Source of the DNA: Anoplolepis gracilipes | Taxonomy: Eukaryota; Arthropoda; Insecta; Hymenoptera; Formicidae | Direction: 5' to 3' | Assembly (NCBI RefSeq): GCF_047496725.1 | Contig: NC_132970.1 | Location: 17,226,501 to 17,290,500 of the forward strand | Length of the DNA stretch: 64,000 nt | Shown here: piece by piece, positions 10,591 through 20,941 of the stretch | Layout of the letters: every line of letters starts with the position of its first letter | How positions within the stretch are numbered: the first letter of the stretch is position 1 | The notes under the pieces: model-generated | What the model was told of the DNA's origin: nothing | The model's input: the letters and a program-made list of their open reading frames with translations, nothing else | Databases searched by the model: none | Program-made: the position numbers and the translations under genes

Positions 10591-10594
10591 TTAA

Positions 10595-11312
10595 TTTTAG
10601 ATGAATAAACAGCTGCCTCGATAATCTGCCGCATTTATTTACGAATCGTTAAATTCATTCATTAATTTTGTACGGATTGATAATATACAGTTTGAAACGA
10701 AAAAAGTAACTCTTTTGCAAGTGCAAGAAAGAGATTTTTCCTGCAGTTTTTTTAATAGTTTCGGCTTTCAAATTGCTCACGTCAAGATTTTGAGAAATGG
10801 GTTATTTTATTGAAAATCAATTGATAGATTTTCAATAATCTAATTCACAATTTGTCTACAATAAAATCTATATTTAATTATGAATATCTTAACCATATAA
10901 TCGACACAACAAATTCTTTTTAAAGACTGAAACTCCTCACAACATAATTTTGATTGCAATAAAATTTCTCCAACACATCACATTTCATAGCTACAACACG
11001 ATAAAATACATGAGAATAATTCATTTTTGCAAATTTAACTGTAAATTTTATAATGTGACAATTTCTTAAAATTGTAACATTATAAAGAATTATTTTGAAT
11101 TTATTTTGAAATTCAGAATCATACTGACAATTAGTTAATGTCAGAAAAAGTTACAGGAAATGATAATTATTCTCTTTTTTATGTTTTTTTCGTTGAAATA
11201 GCGTAGTAACAGCTAATTATGATATCATAATTATAATATTAATATTATTATTATTAATGATCATATAAAGATCGCATCATTTAAAAATTTATCTCAATAT
11301 CGCGTTCCGATA
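10595..11312. other. AT-rich intergenic sequence, nothing recognised
   Basis: This is AT-rich sequence with an ATT-repeat patch near 11235-11255. No gene, RNA or element boundary was recognised. Confidence 0.55.
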
Positions 11313-11744
11313 CACAGAAAAAAAGAATATTCTTACTTTGACAATATTTTTAGTTTCAAAATGTAAATCTTGAAATGAGATTATATAGCGTTAAATAAAG
11401 AAAATTTGCTTGGATGAAGACATTTTATATAGTTCAACCAAAAAAAATATATTCTTGTTATTATTTAGGAATAATTTTCTTGAATGAAGAGGAAAAAATG
11501 TTGGATAGAAAACAACACATGTTCAACTCGAAGATTATAATTTTCTTAGAATTAAAATAATTATTTTATTCTTGAAATGACAAATGTAGTATTGAAATAA
11601 GACTATAATATTGTTAAAATTTAAGATATTTAAATTTAATTAATTCTTTTGAGAAGATTATAAATTGTTGCGTATATATATGAAACAATGAACGCGGTCA
11701 TATGAGTGTATAAGTTTTGATTTGACATTTACTTTTCTTCTGTG
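11313..11744 (-). mobile_element. CACAG-family MITE, copy A
   Basis: This is one of three related ~420-bp units. Its ends are CACAGAAAAAAAG and, as reverse complement of the other end, CACAGAAGAAAAG, and it is flanked by TA on both sides. The interior matches the copies at 14384 and 16817 in the opposite orientation, for example the shared ATAATTATTTTATTCTTGAA segment. It has no coding capacity. A TA flank suggests a Tc1/mariner-type origin, but see copy B. The strand is given relative to copies B and C. Confidence 0.8.
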
Positions 11745-11771
11745 TATGCGGAAAAATTTTGACGACAGGTA

Positions 11772-12018
11772 GAGCGACTCGCGACTCGCGACCTTCTCAC
11801 TCGAGTCTCACCGCGCGAATGACAATGAGACGACTACGCGCAATAACAATGGTACGCATACGCCGTGAAAAGCGAGCGCCGAATTTTGCGACGTATAATA
11901 TGTTATGTGACTGCCTTGTTTTCACGGCGTATGCGTACCATTGTTATTGCGCGTAGTCGTCTCATTGTCATTCGCGCGGTGAGACTCGAGTGAGAAGGTC
12001 GCGAGTCGCGAGTCACTC
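11772..12018. repeat. Long near-perfect inverted repeat: 100-bp arms, 47-bp spacer
   Basis: The left arm (11772-11871) and right arm (11919-12018) are reverse complements. The only difference I find is at 11775 against its partner, plus a weaker extension outward. The arms are GC/CpG-rich, unlike the AT-rich sequence around them, and begin 27 bp beyond transposon copy A. RNA from either strand would fold into a ~100-bp duplex. It could be a foldback transposon, a recent inverted duplication or a hairpin-RNA source. Apparent peptides on both strands are the same sequence read twice and are not genes. Confidence 0.9.
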
Positions 12019-14383
12019 CGCGTGTCGTTGTATTCATTATCGAAACGCAATTATTCTTTACGATTATCTCTTGTGCGTAAAATTGCTCAATACCACAATA
12101 CATCTTTCAAAGAATTTCTCCGTCGTTAACAAATTGTTGCATTGTATATAATAAATTTCTTTTTGAGTCGAGCGGTGCGTTGTATTACATCTTTTGTAAT
12201 ATTATTTAATATTGTTATATAATTTAGTATTTTTAATTTTATAATTTAAAATTTAATATTTTTTAAATCGAATAAATAGAAAGAAAGAAAAATTGTAGGA
12301 AAGAATAGAAATGAAGAAAGAATTTGTGTAATTTTTTTCAATAATAAATATGTAGTTGTATTTAACTATGTAATTTAATTATAAATACTCAGCAATATTA
12401 AAAACATTTGGCGTTTGTACATTGATAAAATACAATAGTTTTTTAAGTACCGAGAATACCGAAACGTGTAGTCTCACGCCATTATAATTTTTGCCTTTAA
12501 CTCTTCCGTTATTATAATAATAGGAACATGATTAACATGGCGAGTGTCGTATAAAGCACCGTAAGCAATTGTAATTAACCGCGAGTGAATGTTTTGAAGA
12601 AACAGAAAATGAACAAGAGAGGAAGAGAAGCTGGAAAGCATTTGTTGAGAACCATCGAGAGGTGAGCAATTTATAATATTTAATTTATTATATGTTATTT
12701 GTAAAAAAATTGTTTATATTTCATCAATAATGAATTTATTTGACGTTATGTAAAATTAATATTTACATATTTGCGTAACATAAAATTCAAGTTAACTAAA
12801 TATAAGACAACAAATCTGAAAAATTTATAGAAAATTTAAACTCGCAGGCATAATATACAAAATATGTCACGAGTATGAAAAAAATTATAAGCGTAAATGA
12901 AAGATCGCTCATTGCTCACCCAACATCTTTGCTGCTTAGATAATTTTTCCCTTTTTGTTTTTTGCGTGTGTCACATAATATTCTCTTTGCGTTATACTCA
13001 TTTGTATGCATCCGATAAAGTCACTGTTTATTATCGTTATCCGAACGATGCGGCTGAATGACGTCGACGATCTTACGGATTTCATTCAACGACGATGCGT
13101 GTCGCACGGATGCCGTTGGAGCGAGAAAAACGCTCGAGAATCCCAGCTTCATTGTGAAACAAACACGTGAATCGCAATCACACATCTCGTCCTCGCGAGA
13201 CCATGTGCGTATGTGCGTATGTGTGGGTGCGTGACACTTTGCTGGCGAAAAAGCGCGGCTCTTTCATTCGCACACCGCGGATCGCGTGTGCGCGATTGGC
13301 GGAGCTCGCTTACGCGCGATGAGAGCGCGTGTGCACAGTATGTACACGCAACGGCCGGCGCGTGCGTGCGTATATGCGTGCTGCGTGTTCGCGCGCGCGC
13401 GCGCGCTACGAAATATGGACGGGCGGACAGGATGACGGACGGCAGGAGGCCCCGAGCAACCGAGAGTGGTGACACAAGCTCACACTCGCCCACGCATTTT
13501 CAGCCTCGAGATCACGATTCTCTCTCATCGGCCGGCCCGCTTCCCTCCTCTCTCGCCTTCTGCTCCCCCCTCCTTCCTCGCCGTCTCTTCCCACTGTTTC
13601 TCTGATCCTTTAGTCGTTGTATCTTGCACGACAGACCCGCATACCCGGAGACCGACGCTTTTCTTTCTACGTATTAATCCCTATCTAATCCTTCTGTGTG
13701 TATATGTATATACTTTGGACCGTTTAGGTCAACGGATGTGCCAAAAATATCGCATTTTTTTGTCACATTCCATAATAGAAGTAAAAACGAAAAGTGAATG
13801 ACAAGTTAAAGCTGGTTAAGCTGGTATGAGCCAATATGTATATTCAGCTTCACCCGAGTTGAAAAGTGTATTATCTTTTAAAGGATGGAAAAAAATCAAT
13901 ATTTTCTTTCATTAAAGAGAAAGTGCAAGATGAAATGCGAAGCAATAAATAGAAATAATAAAATATTTATTTGCCTAAATTTAAAAACGCAAATTTTGCT
14001 TTAAGAGACCGTAAACTTTCAAGTGGCTTCCATTATTTCCGTTTTGCATTTCGCATAGAAAAATAGGATTAAGAATCCTCGGAATTTTTTAAGCTTTAAA
14101 TTCGGGTAAATTCTTATGTGCTCATCTCTTTCTCTTGAGCTTATTCGAACGAGACAACGAAATAGTTTAACCGAAAGTCAAAGTTAAGCCACGTCGATAA
14201 AATCAACCCTTAGTTAGTCTCAGGCTGAATTCACATCTTACAAGGAAAACTTTTCCGTTGTACCGCTTATACGAGTTCTAATTGGCTTTTGCTTTTCCGC
14301 CAAGATGTGACTTCAGCCTTATATCTCTCAATATTATTTATATAATATTAATACATTTGCTCTCTTTCTTTCGTTTGTAATCG
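12019..14383. other. Intergenic sequence without a supported gene
   Basis: AT-rich to about 13000, then a CpG-rich block at 13050-13620 with CG-dinucleotide runs near 13390-13406, then AT-rich again. Open frames in the GC block lack domains. A short ATG-initiated stretch ending in a good donor lies at 12609-12660 but is too short to call. Confidence 0.55.
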
Positions 14384-14802
14384 CACAGAAAAAAAGTAAG
14401 TGTCAAATCAAAACTTATATACTCATATGAACGCGTTTATTGTTTCATATATACGCAACAATTTATAATATTCTTGGAAGAATTTAAAAATCTTAAATTT
14501 TAACAAATATTATAATCTTATTTCAATATTATAATTGTCATTTCAAGAATAAAATAATTATTTTAACTCTAAGAAAATTATAATCTTCGATTTGAACATG
14601 TGTTATTTTCTATTCAACATTTTTCCCTCTCCATTCAAGAAAATTATTCTTAAATAACAAGAATATATTTTTCTTGGTTGAACTATATAAAATGTCTTGA
14701 TCCAAGCAAATTTTCTTTGTTTAACGCAATATAATCTCATTTCAACATTTATATTTTGAAAGTAAAGATATTGTCAAAATAAGAATATTGTTTCTTTCTG
14801 TG
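14384..14802 (+). mobile_element. CACAG-family MITE, copy B
   Basis: This 419-bp unit begins CACAGAAAAAAAGTAAGTG and ends TTTCTTTCTGTG. It is close to the copy at 16817 along its length and inverted relative to the one at 11313. The flanking dinucleotide is CG on both sides rather than TA. It has no open frame. Confidence 0.8.
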
Positions 14803-15299
14803 CGGACGATTGCAGAACGATTGGCGAAGACTGACTATTTATATGAAAGTTGCCGCGGCGCGGCGGTCCCTCTTCCAGAGTTTCTCGTCCTCGATCACAT
14901 GCTATTTCGTCCATTGCTCGAAACTTTATTCTTGCGGCTGGCCGCAAGGATGGCACGCGCAACCGTCGTCAAGACACATCGTCTCTAGATGCATTCAGAA
15001 ATTACGTCCAAAGCATGGCGGATCATGGTTGCTCGTATATGCGATCTCTCGCAATACGTTATAACCTGCGGTCGCTCTCGACTTCTCTCCGCCTTTGTTT
15101 GTCGCGTTTTGCTAAGTTTCGCGCAGACCGTGACGAAGCAAAGCCGAGTCGCAGATTTAAAAAGTGTGCTTTGAAATATATTACAAAGATGTGATAAAAT
15201 ATGCAAAGGGCATATATCGAACCAAATATTCAGTCTTTAATACTCATGAACAACATAACGATTGCGTGAAAAGATTTCTGAAGGATTAAATTGAAATGT
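14803..15299. other. GC-richer spacer, no supported gene
   Basis: About 500 bp of mixed composition between two transposon copies. Several overlapping open frames of 60-114 codons exist in different frames and on both strands, with no conserved domain, so none is called. It may be ordinary unique sequence. Confidence 0.5.
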
Positions 15300-15301
15300 T
15301 A

Positions 15302-15701
15302 CACTCAAAAAAATGATCTTGCAACTTGAACAAAAATTTTCTAGGTGTAAAAAATTAACTGACACAGATAAATTATTAGCAAATACTGTGATACTGCATA
15401 TATTTTGCAATAAATCAATTTAAATGACAGAGACAGAATTTATATTTGTATTATTAGTGTAATTTAGACGGACAATTTTTCTGTGACACCTATCTTTAAG
15501 ACTTATTGTCAAGGATAATTATATTTGTGATTAATATTTGACAATGGGATCTAAATTTTCTAAAGGTATTGCTAGAATATTGCTGCTATAAATTCTATAC
15601 GTGACAAACAATAAATATTCTAACAGATACAAAAAGTAGCGATAAATTTTAATTGAGACATCTGGAAATCTATCTACATTAGCAAAATATTTTTTTGAGT
15701 G
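15302..15701. mobile_element. 400-bp MITE with CACTCAAAAAAAT ends, TA-flanked
   Basis: The left end is CACTCAAAAAAAT and the right end is its reverse complement, ATTTTTTTGAGTG. TA occurs on both sides (15300-15301 and 15702-15703), as for Tc1/mariner insertions. The interior is AT-rich and non-coding. Confidence 0.75.
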
Positions 15702-15703
15702 TA

Positions 15704-16215
15704 TTAGTTAGTCTATCGTTTCACTTGTTGAAAAAATTAAACTATTATGTGTTACTATTAAGTCTACCTCTCTTTATACACAACAAAAACATTTTATTTT
15801 GATAATAATAATAATATAATATCATAATAAAATAAAAATAATTTCAATAAATAATATTTTAATAATTATAATAATCTATTTTATTGCAACATTTTTTTTT
15901 AAACAAATTATAAGTTTTTTGACATATTGTAACTAATTACATATATAAATTAAAAAATAATGATAAATTATGATAACTTTCACTGTTTCACTTTTTTTTC
16001 TTATTGTTAGTTTTAAAAGATTAGCTTATTCTTCAAATGATTTCTTCTTCTAAAAGAAATCAATTTATTAAAAACGTTAGAAAATTAAAGATATTAAAAT
16101 TGTCCAACTTTTAAGCACATTGTAAATTTTCTGGCGACGAAAAGCGCACGTTCTTTTGCTCATAGTCTTTCTCGTTAATCTACAGATATTAATTTCCCGC
16201 GAGTTATTCTCTCTT

Positions 16216-16258
<43 letters not shown>

Positions 16259-16816
16259 TTCATCCTGCGCGCCATTAAGTTAGAACACGGCGTTTGACTC
16301 GTCTTTGAGTGAAACATTGTTAAACATAGGCAGAGCGAGTCTAAGAGCATGTTCGCATGGTGGTCGAAGATGGTTTCCTCGTCCGCGTGAAGCCCTCGCG
16401 GCGCTTAAATCTCAAGAGTTTATGCGATCCTGCTGGTTCCCTCGATCGTTTTACGCGCGCGTCTACGTACCCGGTACGGCGATCTATCTACCTGTATCCG
16501 AGTACTACTCCGAGACGTATCTTTCGCCTCCCAAGAAAACGTGGAGATAACGTAATTTTACGTGTGAATGCTTCGGGGCGGTGTGTGTATGTATGTGTGT
16601 GGATGAGAGGCGTCAGGTACCTGGGCACCCAATAGCGCATTCAGATAACGCCGGCCAATAATTTACAGGTCTGATTCATCTCGGGGCTCTATCTCGCGGC
16701 CGGCAGTGTATGCCTTTATTAATTAAAGCACGCATCGCCCACGCTTTCCGAAAAACTGTCTTCTGACCGCTTAAGAATAGCCGAAGCTATTCTTGAACAA
16801 TTGATTTGCATTCCTA
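15704..16816. other. Intergenic sequence with (CT)n tract at 16220-16255
   Basis: AT-rich sequence leads to a clean CT microsatellite, then a GC-richer block to 16700. No open frame with recognisable content was found. Confidence 0.6.
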
Positions 16817-17235
16817 CACAGAAAAAAAAAGTAAGTGCCACATAAAAACTTGTATACTTATATAAACGCGTTCATTGTTTCATATATACGCAACAATTTA
16901 TAATCTTCTTGGAAAAATTAAAAAATTTTAAATTTCAACAATATTATAATCTTATTTCAATATTACAATTGTCATTTCAAGAATAAAATAATTATTTTAA
17001 CTCTAAGAAAATTATAATCTTCGATTTGAACATGTGTTATTTTTTATACAATTTATTTTTTCCTCTCGATTCAAGAAAATTATTCTTAAATAACAAGAAT
17101 ATATTTTTCTTTGAATTATATAAAATATCTTTATCCAAGGAAATTTTCTTTGTTTAACGCAATATAATCTCATTTCAAGATTTACATTTTGAAATTAAAG
17201 ATATTGTCAAAATAAGAATATTCTTTTTTTCTATG
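16817..17235 (+). mobile_element. CACAG-family MITE, copy C
   Basis: This 419-bp unit is in the same orientation as copy B. It begins CACAGAAAAAAAAAGTAAGTG and ends in CTATG, one base off the expected CTGTG. TA flanks both sides. The interior closely matches copy B, including TTTCATATATACGCAACAAT. It is non-coding. Confidence 0.8.
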
Positions 17236-17916
17236 TATAACCGCACTATTTACGAGTCTTTGTGAATGTATAACAAATTATAATTATGCTCGAAATCAAT
17301 GATCCGCATAGCCCTAAATATCCTAAAATCAAAAGAGAGATAATATTATATTGTTTCGAGATTTCGACATTTTCGACATTTGCTTCTATTTTATTTTTTA
17401 TCGAATTACGAGCGGGCAATACTAATATTCCATAAACAATGAATGATGAAGATAAATTGAGAAGACGATAAATATGAGTGCGAGAGGGAAGAAGTTATTC
17501 GTGAAAGAGGGAGACGGTGAAAGCGCGGCGCACGAGCCAACGCCGCATTTTACTCGGTTTGTCTTTTTCCTTTTTTTTTTCCTTCCCCCTTTCGCAGCTA
17601 CGCATTCAGGGGAGGATTAGCAAAATTAATAAACGTAAACCTTTTAACCTAACGCCCGCGCGGCGCCGATAAATTCTTATTTATATTATAATCGACCGGC
17701 GTGCGCGCGGACTTCGGGAAGAGAAAGAGAGAGAGAGAGACCGCGAGCCTCACCATTATAGATGTTTCATCGCATCGTCACTTCGTAAACCTGTTGAATA
17801 AATTCCGTGCTGACGCCCCTCTTCCCCTCTTCCCGTGGCAGTAGTAAGCAAGGCGAGTTTACTCGTTAGATGTCAGATCGACGACTTAGTCGAAGCCGCG
17901 TGCGACGCCGCCGAGC

Positions 17917-17991
<75 letters not shown>

Positions 17992-18438
17992 GGAATACAA
18001 TCTTCTGGAGTACATAAATACGCTTCTCGATTACGGATCATTTCAAGGAACGTATGTAGTCGCGTTTTCTCCGCTCGATAGACTGTACGAAAAGAAGTAT
18101 ATTCACTTAAACTGAATCAGTGAGTCTTCTCCGTTTTATGTCCCACTGATTATGACAGAAAGATTTCACCGAGAAATATATAATATTGTTGATAAATATT
18201 ACACATACATTTGGAAAAAATTTTAAAACTTTTTGTATTTTTTTAAATCGCTACTTTTTAGAAAAAGTCTTGAAAGATCTTTGCAAGAGGAATACTTTAG
18301 CAGATCCTTAGAATTTAATTTAAAAAATTCAAAAATTAAATTAGCTTATTATTATTTTTTAAATATATTAATTATATTTAGATCTTAATCCAAGAAAATG
18401 AGAATTCTCGATTTCGAAATTCTAAAAGTTAAGAGTAG

Positions 18439-18493
<55 letters not shown>

Positions 18494-20565
18494 TTCGTTT
18501 GCTAGCTGGATTAATCGAGGCTGAAGTGTGAAGATACACATAGAAAACATGAAGATGACATAGTAGGCTCGTAGGGTTGTATCGTTTCTCGAGAATACCA
18601 GTGTCTAGAATGGCATTCGGATCGACTTAAGAACCTCTCGTGAAACTTGATCCCTCCTCTTTTCTTTCTTTATTTCTTACGTCCGAGATATTTGTCTCTT
18701 TTACAGATTCCCAAACGTGTGTCACCGTTCAAATTCACGGAAGAATTTCAAGGAAGATAGGTTTATCGAGACTGAAAAGCGCGTTAACGATCGGCGTGTA
18801 TAAAGAAACCGCTATTAATTATCTTGTTTTAATGCAATCTTTGTTCTTATCGATTAAAGTAGCATCCACTTCTTGAACTGTGTTTATAAAATAGTCGTAT
18901 CTATATAATGTCAACATTATAAATTTAAATAATTTTTATTAACATATTTCAAATTGTATTAGTTTCAACTTTCAATCAAAATTTGCTTCTTTAGATCATT
19001 AGTCTCTTTCTCAATCATACTGTTTATAAAAGTGGCAAAATTTACTATCTTTATATGTGTGTGTGCAAATTATGCGCGCGACCTACATCGATGAATTATG
19101 TATCGTTGGATATGTGTTATATATCGCGATGAATTTACGGAAACGTTAATCAAGGCGATATACTCTGGCCGCGGAACCGCAAAAAGGAGTTTTGAAACAA
19201 GGCGCTTCGAAACAAGAAAAACGTCGGGCTCTCAAAGCTCGAGCGGAAGAATGGCAGAGAGATACCGACATCTACATATCTACGTACAGGACCCAGCCCA
19301 GACTCGGCCCTTTGAAAGCACCCGTACGAGCCGGCTGGATGACAGGGAAGAAATCGAAATATGCGATGACTGTGCAGATGAAATATCCGTGTCTCTTAAT
19401 GGCGGACTCGGTCTCGAGCGGAGTAAAAGGGGTGTGAGCTTCCCTCGGAGGCTGCAAACAGACATAGTTGATGCATGTGTCTATTCATCTTGACTGAATT
19501 AAAGTATATACTATCTAAATATCACTCATTGTTGATTAACGAAGCAGGAAGTGTGATTAAATTTTATTACATCAAATTTAATATCAGTTTTTAAATTTTT
19601 TTTTTTTTAAGTAGACTACTTTTTGAACATTTTAAGTTATATAAAATGATTTTCATACATATTTAAATAACTAAAAAAATATTGAATATATATATATATA
19701 TATATAAGAATGCACTTTAAAGTTACATTTTTTTTTCTTGAAAATTATGGGTCTAATGGTTATTATTTTCTCTTTAATTTGTATATGTAAATAAATAATT
19801 TAAGAGATCGTTTGATTTAAAGAAATTATAATTTTATCAAAAGTTATAAACGATTAAAGTAATCAAAAAAGTTGATTTTATATTAAATCATAATTAAAAT
19901 TTAAAAAAAAGTATCAATTAAAGTGTAACTAAATTATGAAAAGGAAAGTAAGAAGAAACTATTCAAATATGTTGAGAATATCAAGAAAAAAAATATAAAA
20001 ATAAACAGTTTTATTCTATGATTTCACAATCATTTGTTTCAGTACTCGTTTAAAATAAAAAGATTTTAATCTATAGAATATTGTAATAAAAATATATAAC
20101 GACGCGATTGCCATTATAAGTAAAGTAAGATATGAAAGGTGTGAATGGAGGATTCTTGCAGATCACATGTCATTAATTTAAACAAAATTCTTGCTTATTT
20201 CTATATCGTTATTGAATAAAAATAATAATATAATGATGACTTTTGTAAAATGGTAATCGCCGTCTTTTAATACTTTCGTATTAGTTTATTAATGAACGCA
20301 TGACAAACTGCAAGTCAACATGTATTCCTTTGCCGGAGCGAGGGAAATTCCTCTTAAATCAGCGTTGCACCGAGCTTACAAGTTTCTGGTGCCAACTGCG
20401 GCTCTCGGCGAAAAAGACACCGCGATGTTGAAGCTCGGAGGAGATGATCGAGGGAGAGAAAGGGCGGGATAGAATCCCGCAGGAATCCCGCGGAGTCGAG
20501 CGCCGTGCTCTATACGGGGGTGTGCCGCGTGCCAGACCCGAGGCCCTCTTCGTACAGGCTTCACA
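17236..20565. other. Intergenic sequence with GA, TA and CT microsatellites
   Basis: Simple repeats include (GA)n at about 17926-17954 running directly into (TA)n to 17987, and (CT)n at 18441-18490. The rest is AT-rich with a moderately GC-rich patch at 19150-19450. An open frame at 19098-19493 has no recognisable domain. I see no gene here. Confidence 0.55.
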
Positions 20566-20589
20566 GGGGGCCCCCGGATGGGGGCCCCC
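20566..20589. repeat. Twin GGGGGCCCCC palindromes
   Basis: The 10-bp palindrome GGGGGCCCCC occurs at 20566-20575 and again at 20580-20589, separated by GGAT, in a CpG-rich block. The pair can form several alternative stems. Confidence 0.8.
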
Positions 20590-20875
20590 TTCGTCTGTAA
20601 GATAAGGCCTCCCGGAGCGAGACGACGACGCGCGACCGACATCCATGTCACATTATTACCATATAGGTACCAGTCGCGTCGTCACAACACCGCACGGCGA
20701 ACGTACCACCGTCCGTTGAAGAGAAACGAGAGGAAATTGGTCGCGACGAGAGATAGAAAGAGAGAGAGTTGCTAGAATTGAGCGGGGGGGGGGGCAAGGG
20801 GGGAGGGGAGAGAGAAAAAATCACATCCTCTCTATTTTAGTTACGAACCGGTTCGATACGTTTCTTCCTCCGTTC

Positions 20876-20941
20876 GTCAGCGACATGTCGCTGACAACTG
20901 CTAAGCAAACCACTGCCAAGTAAACAACTGCTAAGAAAACC
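20876..20941. repeat. Perfect 20-bp palindrome followed by three short tandem repeats
   Basis: GTCAGCGACA (20876-20885) is followed directly by its reverse complement to 20895. Three imperfect 14-16-bp units follow (AACTGCTAAGCAAACC, ACTGCCAAGTAAAC, AACTGCTAAGAAAACC) at 20896-20941. Tandem short motifs beside a dyad could be clustered protein-binding sites. Function is unknown. Confidence 0.75.

Noticed and set aside
11759..12103. Two opposite-strand frames encoding the same arginine-rich peptide
   Set aside because: They are the two arms of one inverted repeat read on each strand, with no independent support for translation.
19098..19493. 131-codon plus-strand frame
   Set aside because: No recognisable domain or flanking splice signals, and overlapping frames of similar length exist on both strands.
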